64,000 nt of DNA, taken from Rhineura floridana. Taxonomy: Eukaryota > Chordata > Lepidosauria > Squamata > Rhineuridae. The DNA is taken from contig NC_084495.1 of assembly GCF_030035675.1 (NCBI RefSeq), positions 6,665,001-6,729,000 of the forward strand. The letters are read 5' to 3'. A program made the position numbers and the translations under genes. Below are positions 1 to 11,500 of the stretch, in pieces (the first letter of the stretch is position 1; each line of letters begins with the position of its first letter). The notes beneath the pieces were generated by a model, which was not told the DNA's origin, made no database searches, and worked only from the letters and a program-made list of their open reading frames with translations.

Positions 1-499
1 CCTATAGTTGTGGGGGGGGGGAGGACTTACAGCATCTAAAGAACTTGCTGCAGACAAATCTGGTAGAAGATAAATCAACTAATGCCACTTAACCTTTATA
101 TGACTTTGGGTTCAAAGCACTCCACAAGTACCCATGCAGTAACTTGCAAGCCACCATACCACACTAGGGCTCAATCACCTTCCCATTTTACTGCCAGCCT
201 CAGTCTATAAAAATGAGAGGGTAGGTTGTCAGTTACCTGAGAAGCCTCATACACGGCTGGTGCACTGGACTTGGTGGGTCACTTTCTACCAGCAAAGGCT
301 TTGCCTGTGTTATGTTATATCTTAGAATCATTTTTGTTTTACAAGATTAGCATGTTTTAAATATCTTATCAGTAAAATAATAACGCCCTTTCTGCTGCTA
401 ACTTCATAACAGATCATCCACAAAATATCAACCTGTTTTAGCTTTACACCATATCACTGTTCACCGCACCTGCTAGCCTAAGCACACTTTTCCCCTTAC
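1..499 (-). other. UPRT: UPRT intron 3 (part)
   Basis: Sequence downstream, in gene sense, of UPRT exon 3. I looked on the minus strand for the next exon, which in the human protein begins just after TTPTG with YKYEG, and did not find it. No recognisable repeat is present apart from a short G-run near position 11-21. The remaining UPRT exons must lie left of the window. Confidence 0.75.
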
Positions 500-569
500 C
501 TGTTGGAGTGGTTACTGTGCATTCTGTGTATGGCAGCTGATTTAATCCCTCTTCAACCACAAGCCTGAT
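500..569 (-). CDS. UPRT: UPRT exon 3 (uracil phosphoribosyltransferase homolog)
   Basis: This 70-bp exon encodes I-R-L-V-V-E-E-G-L-N-Q-L-P-Y followed by TECTVTTPTG. It is nearly the same as human UPRT (LIRLVVEEGLNQLPYKECMVTTPTG region, recalled from the known protein). On the minus strand it has an acceptor cctttacag at 570 and above and a donor gtaaggg below 500. It enters in phase 0 and leaves in phase 1. In the family this segment lies at the start of the phosphoribosyltransferase fold. UPRT in microbes makes UMP from uracil and PRPP; the vertebrate homologue is reported to lack clear activity, so the cellular role is uncertain. Confidence 0.93.
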
Positions 570-1732
570 CTGTAAAGGGGGGGAGGAGGGAAGAATTCAA
601 ATTGTGTGATGGGGGAAATTTGGGGAGAACAAGATACACTTTTACAGCAAGGCTCCAGTTTCAAATGCTGACAAACCTTCACTGCAAGCACACAGCCTAA
701 CTGCTCCCTGCAATCCCTTGGACTGTTCAGACATTAAGCACAACATACTTCATTCCACCCCCTGCACCACTTGCAGATCACTTCAGCTATTGTTTGCATG
801 GCATACTGTACACGTGACATTTACATACTAGAAAGCAGGAAACAAAACAAGACTTCAAAGCTATTGTTTCTTCTACACTCCTGCAAAAGACTCATAGCTT
901 AAGTTCCCTTTGCCTAGATGCTTTCACAACTATTCAGTGTAAACTGTAATATCACCTTATCCTTCCTTTATCTGAAGGTCAAGTAACCTTTTCTGGGTGA
1001 GGGCTACATTACCCTGTTAGCAAGCTTTTGGGAGCCACATTCCAGGAGTGGTCAAGGCAAGACCCACACAATCACATATCCTCAATACACACACACAGCA
1101 TATATGTGTAGCAAAAATGTCATATGTAAAGTGACCCCAAGTGTGGGTATACAGGAAAATGTAACCAAGAAAAATCCTGATTTCATTACTTTACATTAAT
1201 GCGTACTTCCATCATGAAATAGAAGAAAATAATTTGTAAAGAGAATAATTTCATGTGGTTTTCTATTATCATGTGAGAGGGTATTTCTAAGAACATGCTG
1301 GCATTAAAGAATGACAGGAGATTCTCTGCATAGTAGTGACTGCCCGTTATTTAAAATGGGATCATGGTAAGTAAACTCATCCTGAAAATGTCATTTAGTC
1401 AGGACTCCACTGTGTTTCTTTAACAGCTAAAAGCTAAAGAGTTTGCTTTACCTGTTCTGTGCAACAAACTCTGCAAGAAACTAATCCCATCACTGGAAAA
1501 AGCAAGTCTGAGTTTGTTTTTAGATCAGCTTTTAATTTAGGTTTAAGATCTTAATAGCCCAATCCTAACCATATTTACTGTAATTAAGCCATTCCCATTG
1601 ACATCAAAGCAGATGTGTTTAGGATTAAGCATTAAGACTATCAGTGACAGATTTTGGATTTTCAAATAAGCAGCAAATTTAAAGAAAACTGAACTCTTTT
1701 CTAATAACACCACACAGTATACGTTCACTTAC
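570..1732 (-). other. UPRT: UPRT intron 2
   Basis: Intron between exons 2 and 3, bounded by donor gtaagtg (minus strand, 1732 downward) and acceptor ttacag (570). It contains no repeat family I recognise, only an A-rich stretch and a short (CA)n near 1085-1100. Confidence 0.8.
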
Positions 1733-1775
1733 TAGGCGATCAGCAGAAAATACAAAGTCACCTCTGCTGGCTGTC
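1733..1775 (-). CDS. UPRT: UPRT exon 2
   Basis: A 43-bp micro-exon. Its first base completes the Lys codon begun in exon 1 and the next 42 bases encode TASRGDFVFSADRL. The human protein reads TASRGDFMFSADRL at the same place, directly after IIRDK, so this is an almost exact match. The acceptor is tttttctccag on the minus strand and the donor is gtaagtg. The reading frame joins exon 1 (ends +2) and exon 3 (starts in phase 0) without a gap. The exon is far too short to show as a plain open frame, but splice sites and protein match together make it secure. Confidence 0.95.
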
Positions 1776-2319
1776 CTGGAGAAAAACACAAACATTTTTA
1801 GTAGGATTATCCAATGTAAATATAAGTAAGCAATGCAATAAACAAGTGTAAATGCCTACATCTCTTTCCCTTCTAATATAATGTAAAGTCTTGCCTTTTA
1901 GATTCACCTATTTGAAGTGACATCACTAATTAGTCATTAGGGGTGGAGCCAACATGTTTCCTGAGAACATTTACCAGCCGGGATCTTACTGATTATCAAT
2001 AAGGCCACAGAGCTACACTTTAGCTCTATGGGTGTAAAGCCCACATTTTACTGTTTTCTATTCTCTTATGTAACCAGACAATCTAAATCCAGAAAGTGAA
2101 GTAATAGTCCATGGGTTCCTTAGTGTTTAGTCTTTCTTTAGTCTATGTGAAGATACACTTAGCTACAAACAAGATTCTTCCACCTCATGACAACGGCCAC
2201 AATCATATATAACATTAAACAATGGTTTAGCATAGCATTAATGAACCTACTAGTCCCAGGCTTGTACACTCTCCTCCCACACTGTTGGAAGCTTTCAATT
2301 TCTTGTAAACACTGTTGTG

Positions 2320-2530
2320 TTAAAAAAATGGGGATCACTGTTTAAAATTATGATTAGGTTAAACAAGCCAACTCCATGGTTTGAAGTGGTTAAATGTGGT
2401 TAGCGTAAACCACTAGCCCCAGTTCTGACACAACACGCTTGTGTTTAAGGGAAAGCAAAACGAAAGCCTTTCAAACTTCTCCCAGCTGTCACGCACTAAA
2501 CCATGGATTCCCATGTTTGAACTCAGTCAC
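2320..2530. repeat. Possible ACCATGG-rich nonautonomous DNA element remnant
   Basis: The stretch contains several aaaccat/ccatggttt-type motifs separated by GC-richer filler (e.g. tccatggtttgaagtgg, actaaaccatggattccc). The same style of sequence recurs near 46.6-46.9, 48.7-49.1 and 53.9-54.3 kb. Ends and target duplications were not found, so the class is inferred and weak. Confidence 0.3.
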
Positions 2531-3691
2531 TTTACAGGAAATATTATTCAAAGCTGGACACCATAAGTAGATTCATTTTATTGCAATTAGTTTCTTCCAG
2601 TGGTTTTCAGGTGGGTGACTTGAAAGGTTCTGACAAAAAAGTGCATTACTAGTCTCTTTCTAAAGAAATTATAACAACATGTGAGAAAGAGAAGTTCACA
2701 ACAAACAGCTAGCAACTCAAGGGCATTTCACAGATTAAACAGCAGGATACCCAAGGTTGCCACCAAACACATGCTATGGTGAATCCTGCAGCATCCAGGA
2801 ACATTATTATGTGTTTTCGAACACCTGCTTATTACGCTCACTTTAAGATCTTCAGGGATAAACCTATAAGAGGCCTCTGGTACAAAGGCTACACTTCAAG
2901 CTAATTTGTAACAGTGTGGCTTTAATATTTAAGCATTGCTGGTGTTTCTTATGACGTTAACAGTTACTCTATATGCTGTAAAACCAAACAAGAATCCTAT
3001 GGCACAAAGGTATTGTGCCAAAAACTCTCATGGCCTAGAGTGTAAATTTGACACACATTTTTTAATTTAGAATGCATCTCTGCATTCTAACAGCCAGGTA
3101 ACTAAAATAAATGAACAAAATACTGAATTGTTTTTCAAAGAGCTGTTAGGTTATAGTGGAGTGGTTAAGCCAGGATTTTAAACAAACCCATGCACTTTGA
3201 GTTATATGCACCAAACTTGCCATGGACATGCAGTGATAATACCTGAACATTTCCCAATACGGTTCTACCCTCACATCTACTTGTTGTGAAATAAGTTCAG
3301 TTTCAATTTTATACTGTTCACATGTTTATAAGCATTCTCAATATCAAAAGAATGTTCCCACTGACGATGATAGGTCCAACAGAATTAGATGATCAGGAAC
3401 TCTGTAGTGTAGCCAATCTTTGCAAGGCTCGCTATCAGCATCAATCAGCTGATTAGAGCTGACAACAAGCCTCACTGGCCAAGGAACCCAGTTCCCTACT
3501 GGAAGCTCTGTAGTGCCATCGATCCATGTCCCAAGCAGGGCTTGCTATAAGCTGTGACCACCTGATTGGCACTCACAGCAAGCTCACAGATACATGCTTC
3601 AGTTGCCCATGCGGATTGATTTCAGATTGCGTGGGTAAAGGAAAATGCTTCAGATGATGTCAAATGTCATTTTTTTAAAAAAACCCACTGT

Positions 3692-3960
3692 TCTTAAATT
3701 GATTGATTGATATCCCACCCTTCTTCCCGGCAAACAAAAGCACTAAAAACTTTAAAACATCATAAAAACAAACTTTAAAACACATCAAAACAAAACATCT
3801 TTAAAAAAGTTTCTTAAAAAAGCGTTCAAAACATCATCTAAGATTAAAAACAGATTTAAAAAATTGTTTATGCATTTTATTTTATCAAGTGGAGCTGAGA
3901 CTTTTTATTGTATAAAGCAACCAATAAATGAATACTAATACTAATAATACAGGTGATTGA
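3692..3960 (-). mobile_element. L2 LINE 3' tail fragment
   Basis: On the minus strand this is a typical squamate L2 3' end: a GC-rich stem remnant (gatatcccacccttcttcccgg on the plus strand) and long A/T-rich aaaacatc-type tracts. The same layout follows intact L2 coding sequence at 30.3-30.6 kb. No coding part remains. Confidence 0.55.
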
Positions 3961-4349
3961 TAGGTGAGTCAAAGTGCCCCATTCCTGACACACACAATAA
4001 ATACAAAACAAGGAGGTGCATGTTCCCAATGTAGAATGAAATCGTATAACATCACTCTAACACTTTCTAGTAAATTACTCAGGTATATTTAAATAATGCA
4101 ATATACAGTCTCTGAACACTCATTGTTGTATATATTCATTTTATATTTATCACTGATTCAACCAAAAAAGAAAGTTTAAAACTTATGTAGCTATGTGTGC
4201 AAATTGATACAGTATTATTGGATGTAATACGACCATGGCCATGACCCTAATTTATAGATAAACTAGAAACGTAGGAAGTTGTCCTATTTAAGGCTTATGT
4301 TAACTTTGAGGAATGTCACTGCTGTTTTTGACAATGAATTATTTCTGAA

Positions 4350-4840
4350 ACATTTTCCTTCCCAGTGGCAAAGAATGGTTCAATTAAGGCTGGCCTTGTA
4401 GCATTTCCACAGGACCCTGCATACCTTACTTAGGGTATCAGTTCATACATTTTTTTCTTGAGCTTGGCTGACAGTTATCCATTTCAGTGCCATTTTTCTT
4501 GTCCCAACATCAGTCTGCAGAACTTGTTAACTGTGGATTGTTTTGAAATATTTTCCCCATTTATTTCTTCCTTGATAGGTTACATCTGTATGAGAACTAC
4601 CTGTGCTGGTGGAATATTCTCCAGGAATCATGACCTTCTTGAAAACAGATGCTGCCCGGCCTCATTGACTTCACACAATCCATTACTTCTATCATACAAA
4701 AGTACTACAAACCTTTCAAACAGCACCATAGTATTGCTACGGATATGTGTTGGGGCTTCTGCCAATGTCAAAAATGTATCTGACACATGTTGAAATATGT
4801 TCCTTGTACCCCAAGCCAACTTTTTGCCTTTCCCAACAAA
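4350..4840 (-). pseudogene. Fossil of a Cys-rich mobile-element-like protein
   Basis: The minus strand encodes a segment with FERFVVLLYDRS and NEAGQHLF, then degraded stretches that by eye resemble a widespread family of uncharacterised animal proteins. That family has an FVVL-YD...EVNEAR block, a PPT...IKRA block, a W-G-W block and a Cys-rich C terminus. I recall it from many fish and invertebrate predictions but do not know which element it belongs to. The copy is clearly broken and old and has no recognisable ends. It could instead be a host pseudogene. Confidence 0.4.
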
Positions 4841-5403
4841 ACAAGGTCACATCACCTAGAGAACGCATGAAGCATAGTTAAGGTATTTTCCTTGCGCTCA
4901 AAGCACCTAACTCTCATGCACAGACTATGTACCTGTGGTGTTTGCCAAAACCAAAGGATACCCATATTCCACACTGGAAAGTGTTGCAAGCTGGACACAA
5001 TGATTAACTACATCTGAGTCTGCTGTCCTAACCATTATAGTTTGGTGATTACTGCACGGAAATCTCATAGATGCAACATCAGGTATGTACTGGCTTCATG
5101 TGTGAGCATGGCTCAAACAATTTTTGTCTTGTCTGCCAAGTGGGCATGTCTGCTCCTCTAAAAATCCTTCCAATACTGTGCTACCACCCCTTGTGCAATG
5201 CTCAGCAAATGAGTAATCAGAAACTAAGATGCTAAAATCCTTCTGCAGGCCAGATAATATATTTAATAACGCTAAGCCTCATTATATCTCCTGTTTAGCT
5301 ATCCTAGAAATCACTTGGAAGAACTTACTTTCTTAAAGCAAGAATGGATGCTCAGAATCAGTTAACAAAGAACAGTTAGCTACTCACTAGTGATTTTAAA
5401 ATG

Positions 5404-5612
5404 AGAATGGACTGCCTTCAAGTCGATTCCTACCCTATGAATAGGGTTTTCATGGTAAGCAGTATTCAGAGGTGGTTTACCATTACCTTCCTCTGAGGCT
5501 GAGAGGCAGTGATTGGCCCAAGGTCACCCAGTGAGCTTCATGGCTATGTGGGGATTTGAACCCTAGTTTCCCAGGTTGTAATCCAACACTCTAACCACTA
5601 CACCACACTGAT
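5404..5612 (-). mobile_element. Sauria-type SINE (tRNA head, BovB-like 3' end)
   Basis: Read on the minus strand, it starts with a tRNA-like head (gtagtggttagagtg with a box-A-like motif, then ggtttgaa... box B-like). It continues with the body gaggaaggtaatggtaaacc and ends with the BovB-like tail cgacttgaaggcag. A short TGATTTAAA-like direct repeat flanks it. Sauria SINEs are known to use BovB enzymes for retroposition. Confidence 0.85.
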
Positions 5613-5705
5613 GATTTAAACTGCAATTTAAATCATTAAAATTGAGTCATTCAGAGAAGTGATTTCAATCATGATTTGAAGCAATTTGATTTAAATCAAA
5701 TCAAC
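5613..5705. repeat. gatttaaatca-rich palindromic repeat
   Basis: Dense repetition of gatttaaa/tttaaatc words forms several overlapping palindromes. It resembles an interspersed element seen elsewhere in reptiles, but its ends cannot be set and it overlaps the likely target duplication of the neighbouring SINE. Confidence 0.35.
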
Positions 5706-6517
5706 TCTGCTTCTGAGTTTAGGGAAGGATGTTTTTTGATCTGGAATTGCAAGTGGCTCAGATCACCCTGCCCTGCCCCACCCAGCTTTTAATGTGAGTA
5801 CAGGAAAATGGTTAATAGTTTGTTGCAACACACAAACACGCCATCCTTATTTCTCCTCCCAATTCCACAATTCACAAAAATAAATGCAAAATGGTTAATT
5901 AAAAGTTGCTATTTATTATAGAAAGAGACTCACTGTTGTTCGTTTGCTCTTTCTGCCTATCAAGGTCACACACAAAAAATACTAAAATAAAAAGAGCTCC
6001 TCAAAGTATAAAACACTCCCTGTTGCACTTGCTTCTCTGGTTACCAATGAGGAAATCTAGCCCTCAGGGAAACAGCTCTGAGCATGCTCAGAATAAGGCT
6101 AAGGCTACCACATAGGATTCTTCTTGAAGCAAGCCTGACTCCTCCCTAATCTGCAATACTGGCTGTACTGGGTAAGCAGCATGATGGGAGTAGGAGCCTT
6201 CCTAGTAGGGCTGACAAGCAGGCAGTCCAGGGAGGGACCTCTATGCCAGAGCTACGCTTCTGGATTAGGATTTGCTGAGTGGCCAGAGAACAGGAGACTG
6301 ACAGAAGTGCCTTCTCAAGCCCCTGTAAATTCAAGAAGTGATAACATTGAGTGTGGAACAGGCATATGCAGTTTTCGGATTTTTTGAGGGGATGTTTATA
6401 AAAACTGCTTGACATTCTCTTAGAAGGGGTGTGCCCCAATACCCCTAGGTACTTTCACACTTTTTAAACCCCAAAGTGCATTAGTTAGGGCTTAACTGGT
6501 TTGTTATTATATAAAAA

Positions 6518-6602
6518 TGAAGAGTCTTGTGGCACCTTAAAGACTACAAATTTATTATAGCATCAGCTTTTGTGGATTTCACTAGGGTCTACTTCAGCAC
6601 TG
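6518..6602 (+). repeat. Short retroposon fragment (GTCTTGTGGCACCTTAAAG type)
   Basis: Contains agagtcttgtggcaccttaa, then gactacaaatttattatagc and an agcttttgtggatttcac segment. A second copy in reverse orientation lies at 15066-15152, which shows that it is interspersed. The class is unknown; it looks like the 3' end of a SINE or LINE. Confidence 0.5.
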
Positions 6603-6654
6603 GCACCTAGTTATATGTAACAATCATTTTGTTACTGTGACTCGACTGTTGGTG

Positions 6655-7065
6655 GGGACAGACTGACCAGCACGTAACTCCAGTGCTGGAAAGTTTGCAT
6701 TGGCTGCCCATATGCTACTGGGCCAAGTTCAAGGTTCTTGTATTAATTTGCAAGGCCCTTAATTTGGGTCCAGGATATCTTAAGGATCATATGACCCCTT
6801 AAATCTGTGCCCAATCACTGAGGTCTTTAGGGGAGTCACTGTTAGTAGTTCCTCCATTGCCTGCCTGGTATCCATCAGGAGCCACGCACTCAGTATTGTG
6901 GACTCTGCTCTGTGCAGTTCCCTCCCAGCTGAGATCGGACAGGCCACCCCTCCCTGTTTAACTTCTGGCATTTAATGAAGACATTTTTATTTCAGCAGGC
7001 ATTTCAAGCAAGCTTTCTGATTTTATGGTTAACACTGACTTGCTTTTATTTTTTTGTATCTTTTT
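6655..7065 (+). mobile_element. L2 LINE 3' fragment
   Basis: Encodes degenerate L2 C-terminal motifs. The DNA ttgcattggctgcccatatg matches the LHWLPI block, and gccaagttcaaggttcttgt matches the A-x-FKVLVLTYKAL block seen intact at 21.2 kb. It then runs into the AT-rich 3' UTR, into which a SINE is inserted at 7077. Confidence 0.7.
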
Positions 7066-7076
7066 AACCTTAGCGT

Positions 7077-7306
7077 GAGAGCCAGTGTGGCATAGTGGTT
7101 AAGGTGTTGGACTATGACCTGGGAGACCAAGGTTTGAATCCCCACACAGCCATGAAGCTCCCTGGGTGACCTTGGGCCACTCGCTGCCTCTCAGCCTCAG
7201 AGGAAGGCAGTGGTAAACCACCTCCGAATACCGCTTACCATGAAAACCCTATTCATGGGGTCGCCGTAAGTCGGAATTGACTTGAAGGCAGTCCATTTCC
7301 ATTTTC
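7077..7306 (+). mobile_element. Sauria-type SINE with target-site duplication
   Basis: A complete tRNA-derived SINE. The head is gccagtgtggcatagtggtt, with box B ggtttgaatcc. The body is aggaaggcagtggtaaacca and the BovB-like 3' end is aagtcggaattgacttgaag. It is flanked by AACCTTAGCGT (7066-7076) and AACCTTAGTGT (7307-7317), an 11-bp duplication with one mismatch that defines both ends. Confidence 0.92.
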
Positions 7307-8689
7307 AACCTTAGTGTACTCTACTGAAATAAAATGCACAATCACAACAGGAAAATCTAAAATGGTGACATTCTGCGTATTCTGATCAGAATTAAAAGTC
7401 AGCAGTGAAATGTGCAGATGATGCAAAAATCCTTCCCACGTGTACAATCCTCTCATAAAGAAGGCCTGCACTATTAATTTGCCCGCATGTCTATGAACCT
7501 AAGCAGAGCATAAGCACCTAGCAGCTATAAACTCCTGTTTAATGGTCAAGAATGGTCCATTCCTTAATAAAGTTGTTCCCCTACTCTAAAAATGTGCCAC
7601 TTTTGCTGCTTGTTCAGGGTACAGGTATAAATAGTTAAAACAATCTGCAGCCTTATACACAGTGCCAGCTGTTAAATTTACCTCCTGTTAACTGTGGATT
7701 TTGTTCTAATAGAAACTCACTGCTTGGAGCGGCTTCTATGGAAACCAGTTCTCAAGTCCAACTGCCTCCAAATCCTTTTTTCATTGTAAACTACAGCACT
7801 ACCAGTATTAGCCTTGAAATCAGGCAATATAATCTGTGCTGGGAATAAGTGTTTTATGAGACTGTAAATCCCACTCCCCAGCAAACTCAGCACACAGCTA
7901 TAAACAAGATACATCTGCAAATATTCAGCAGTTACAACTGTGAAACAGTCCACTGACGTATTTGATATGCATGTCCCTGAAATACCACTGTGGTCAACAC
8001 TTTCAACTACAAAGGAAAAGGCCAACTGTGCAACAAAGCAGCAGCAGCACAACAAGTGTTTCAACTCTTCCTTCACCTGGGCAGAACCCAAGGGAAATGC
8101 TAGATTCCCGTAAGTGTAGATTAATAGGATTGAAGGTTCCTCTACACCAGACTTGATAAGATGCTACAGTGATTTCCACACTTTGTCCCAGGGAAACCTC
8201 AAGTTCCTTGGTAACCTACCAGGAGTTCTTCATTTAGGGCTGAAGTACACCTGATGCACATTCCCTCAATTCTTATTTAACTTTAAAAGCAGATACTATT
8301 TCTTCCCACCTGGCGATTTAGAATAGAGATGCATGGAACACTGAGATTAAACTCCCCTTGCCCGAGTGACTACTTCAATGAAATTCAGAGCCCCTGTGTC
8401 TGCTTTCAAGAAAATATATATATACATAAGATCCCATCACAGATCTTTCTCATCATTAACTTATCCCTGTCAAGGCCAATAATAGCAAATAAAGAGTCTT
8501 GAAAGGCAGCTTGCCCATCACTACCGATGTTCCCCTGCATGTTTTACTTATCACAACTGTTATATCCTGCCTTTTGTGACATAAATCCTATCAAGACATC
8601 TCAGAAGTAATATTCAATTACTTAAAAAAAAACACCCAAACCCCAGAAAATCAAAACCCTTCCCACATACCCCCAAAATTAAAAACATA

Positions 8690-9175
8690 TATCCTGATAG
8701 AAAGCTACTGACAGGTCCAGGAAAATCAACAGGGTCAGAAACCTGCTATATCACTCTTGATAACAGGGCAACTGCGGCAGTTTTTCCAAAACCAGGCCTA
8801 AAGCCCTATTGACATGGTTCTAGATCAGTGGTTCTCAAACTTTTGTGGTTCACAGCGCACTGTAAAACATATAAAAATTTTCTGGCACATTTAGTGTACA
8901 AAATTAAAAATATATTAATATATTTTAAACTATGAATAAAAATAACAAACTATAGAAAACTATTACTTACCCTATACAAATGGATTTCTTCTCATTTTTA
9001 AAATATACTTTCATAATATTTGAGGCACACCTAGCCACCTCTTAGGGTGCCCAGTGTGCCTGGGCGCACCATTTGAGAATCACTGTTCTAGATAATCAGT
9101 TTCATCCAAGAGTGATTGGAGTTGTCACAAACTCTCTTGATCACCTTTCCAGGGCAGGGAATGTCAACCACTGGC
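8690..9175 (-). mobile_element. L2 LINE RT fragment, split by a hAT MITE
   Basis: On the minus strand the two halves give degenerate L2 reverse transcriptase. The right half carries a GKVIKRV...MKLI block (compare GKVLERVVAHQ in the intact copy) and the left half carries LLIFLDLSVAF (compare LVPLDLSAAFD). The MITE at 8826-9085 separates them. Several stops and shifts mark it as old. Confidence 0.7.
8826..9085. mobile_element. hAT-type MITE, 260 bp, with 8-bp TSD
   Basis: Begins CAGTGGTTCTCAAACTTT and ends with the imperfect inverse ccatttgagaatcactg. It is flanked on both sides by TTCTAGAT (8818-8825 and 9086-9093), a perfect 8-bp duplication as expected for hAT. The interior is AT-rich and noncoding. 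The MITE sits inside an L2 fragment and so is younger than it. Confidence 0.93.
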
Positions 9176-9264
9176 CTGTTGTTAACACTGTCTGGGTCCA
9201 GGATTGGTTTCTTTGGGAGCAGTCAAATTATGGCAAGTTAAAGAGAATGGAACATGTTCTTCTC

Positions 9265-9330
9265 TCAATAAGGCTTTTTTAGTCTCTCGTATAAGCAGTA
9301 TATAAATTACCAAAATAAATAAATTTACAA
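9265..9330 (+). mobile_element. L2 LINE 3' tail scrap
   Basis: gcagtatataaattaccaaa followed by ataaataaat is the terminal motif and tail seen on other L2 copies in this window. It is very short and noncoding. Confidence 0.4.
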
Positions 9331-9596
9331 CTCCTAGATACAGATGGACATGCCCTGCATGAAAAAGGGCAAGGGGTCAAGCATACAAATGGTCAGCTGA
9401 ATACAACCAAGCACCTTATCCACATTGTCAGGTTCCAATAAAAATATTCAGCTATAGAAGAGCCATAGTGTATAAAAGTGTGTTCTTGGTTTACACCACA
9501 GTGGAGAACCTTTTCTAGCCCACAGCAATGTTCCAGGGGCCACGTCAGTGGTGCGCGAGATCAGAAGCAAAACTGGCAGAGCAATGGGTATAAATT

Positions 9597-9798
9597 GGGG
9601 CCATAGCTCAGTGGCAGAGCATCTGCCTTGCATGCACAAGGCCCCAGGTTCAATCCATCGTATCTCCACGTATGGCAGGAGAGAATCCTGCCTGAAATCT
9701 TGGAGAGCCGCTGCCAGTCAGTGTACACAGTACTGAACTAGATGGACCAATGGTCTGACTCAGAATAAGGCAGCTTCCTATGATCCAATGTTCCTATG
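9597..9798 (+). mobile_element. tRNA-derived SINE with CR1-like octamer tail
   Basis: Head ggccatagctcagtggcaga carries box A and ggttcaatcc carries box B, as in a tRNA, but there is no tRNA fold downstream. The body (gccgctgccagtcagtgtac, ggaccaatggtctgactcag) is shared with the reverse copy at 17626-17816. It ends in ttcctatg-type octamers. It is a SINE, not a tRNA gene. Confidence 0.88.
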
Positions 9799-10613
9799 TA
9801 ATTTTACCTTTGTACTGTAAGCTAGCTTGTATTTAACTTTAACTCACACCCCTCTCTATCCTCCATAAGACATCATTGGAGTTCAAGGACATCTTCTGCC
9901 TTGGCATAAACTCTCAAGGAGGGTTAAAAACAGGCCCAGGGAGAGTCCCAGTGTCCAATTTAAAAGGTTTGGAGGGTCACATTTGGTACCCAGACTTGAG
10001 ATTCCCCTGGTGTACACTGAATAGGCCTGTCCAGTGCTATATAGGAGTGAACTAGGTATACTTGAACATCTGGAGCAAGAGGGCTTTTTAAGTAGAAAAT
10101 CACTGAGATTTTCCCCTGCTCTTCTCTCAATTTCATGCCAACATCATGCCATTTCTATATTTTTATTTTGCTTGTATACCTGTATATAAATGCCTTATTC
10201 TACAGCAGACTAGACTGGTCAAATCACTCTTTTCTCTTGCAACAAAGTCATGAAACATGTTCCTTTAATTACAAGTTTATTGAACTGGATTTTACAAAAT
10301 AAATCTGAATAACCACAAGAAACGTGAGTGTTGCAGTCCTAATAGGAAGGAATTTCATTAAGATCCAGAAAAGAGAATTTTGAAATGGAAATACTGACAA
10401 CCCAAAAAACAATGGCACTACTGGGTGCGGCTATAATAAATGTGTGATGTCAGAAAATGCAAGCAATAGTTCTTCTTGCCCTGAAGCACACAACTAATCA
10501 TGATGCCATCTACAGCTTGCTAGTTTCTTACCATGTGCATTACATATGCTTAAACATGTACATTCAAAATCAAGCATTAGTAAGAAAGTAGCTACTGCAA
10601 GAGTTTTACCAAT

Positions 10614-11500
10614 CATTCATTCATTGGCGATCACTTGTGGCTGAGTAAGACTGTCTTCCAAGATAAGGTCTTTAACAGTGGGTCCATAAGTGACTGTGGA
10701 GGCCAATTCTGGATCCACACAGCCTCCCACAGTGAGGACATAGATTTCCAGATGGAAGATGGTCACGATGAGGATTTGTTTGATGTGTCTTTCACTTGGC
10801 TTGTTTGTCCCGTTCGCCCTGCATTTGTGCTTCTTCGAAGTCCATAGCACCTTTGATAATAGCTGACCTCCATTTGGGACGTTCATTGGCCAAGACTTCC
10901 CAGTTGTCAATGTTCATGTTACTTTTTTTAGATTCGCTTTAAGAACATCTTTAAACCTCTTTTGTTGTCCACCGATATTCCATTTTCCATCCTTAAGTTG
11001 GGAGTAAAGTAGCAGTTTTGGAAGACGGTGATCAAGCATTTGAACAACATGGCCGGTCCAGCGAAGTTGATGTTGAAGGACCATTGTTTCAACACTGGTA
11101 GTCTTTGCTTCTTCCAGAAAGCTAACATTAGTCCGTCTGTCTTCCCAAGTAATTCGCAGAATTTTCCGGAGGCAGCGTTGGTGGAATCTTTCATGAAGTT
11201 GGGAGTGGCATTTATAAATGGTCCATGTTTCACAGGCGTACAGTAAGGTTGGTAGTACAATAGCTTTGTAAATAAGCATTTTGGTCTCCCTGGGAATATC
11301 CTGATCCTCAAACACTCTACACTTCATTTGGGAGAACGTGGCAGTCGCAAAGCTCACACGATGTTGAATTTCAGCATCGTCAGCTTTTACAGAGATATGG
11401 CTGCCAAGATAGGGGAAGTGATCAACATTCTCCAGCATCACACCATAGAGCTGGATTGATGGTGCTACAGAGGGACTAGTTTGCACCTACTGATGAAGCA
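10614..11500 (-). mobile_element. RTE-like LINE 3' end with C-terminal C2H2 motif
   Basis: A 190-codon open frame (10914-11486, minus) encodes the C-terminal part of a non-LTR polymerase: YLGSHIS, LLYACETW, LRWTGHVVQM and GGQQKRFKD. It is distinct from the BovB copies here, which read YGCESWT and YFGHIMRRHD. A one-base shift separates it from a tail carrying CPHCGRLC and SRIGLHSH, a C2H2 zinc-finger-like motif. The 3' end is a (TGAA)n tail at 10614-10625. Motif style suggests an RTE-superfamily element, but the clade is not certain. The copy is 5'-truncated. Confidence 0.8.

Noticed and set aside
1-499. UPRT exon 4
   Set aside because: No match to the YKYEGVKFEKGN region on the minus strand.
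4458-4793. 111-codon plus-strand frame
   Set aside because: The opposite strand carries the better-supported fossil; this frame shows no family signature.
9597-9670. tRNA gene
   Set aside because: Boxes A and B are present, but the downstream half does not fold as a tRNA and the sequence continues into a SINE body shared with another copy.
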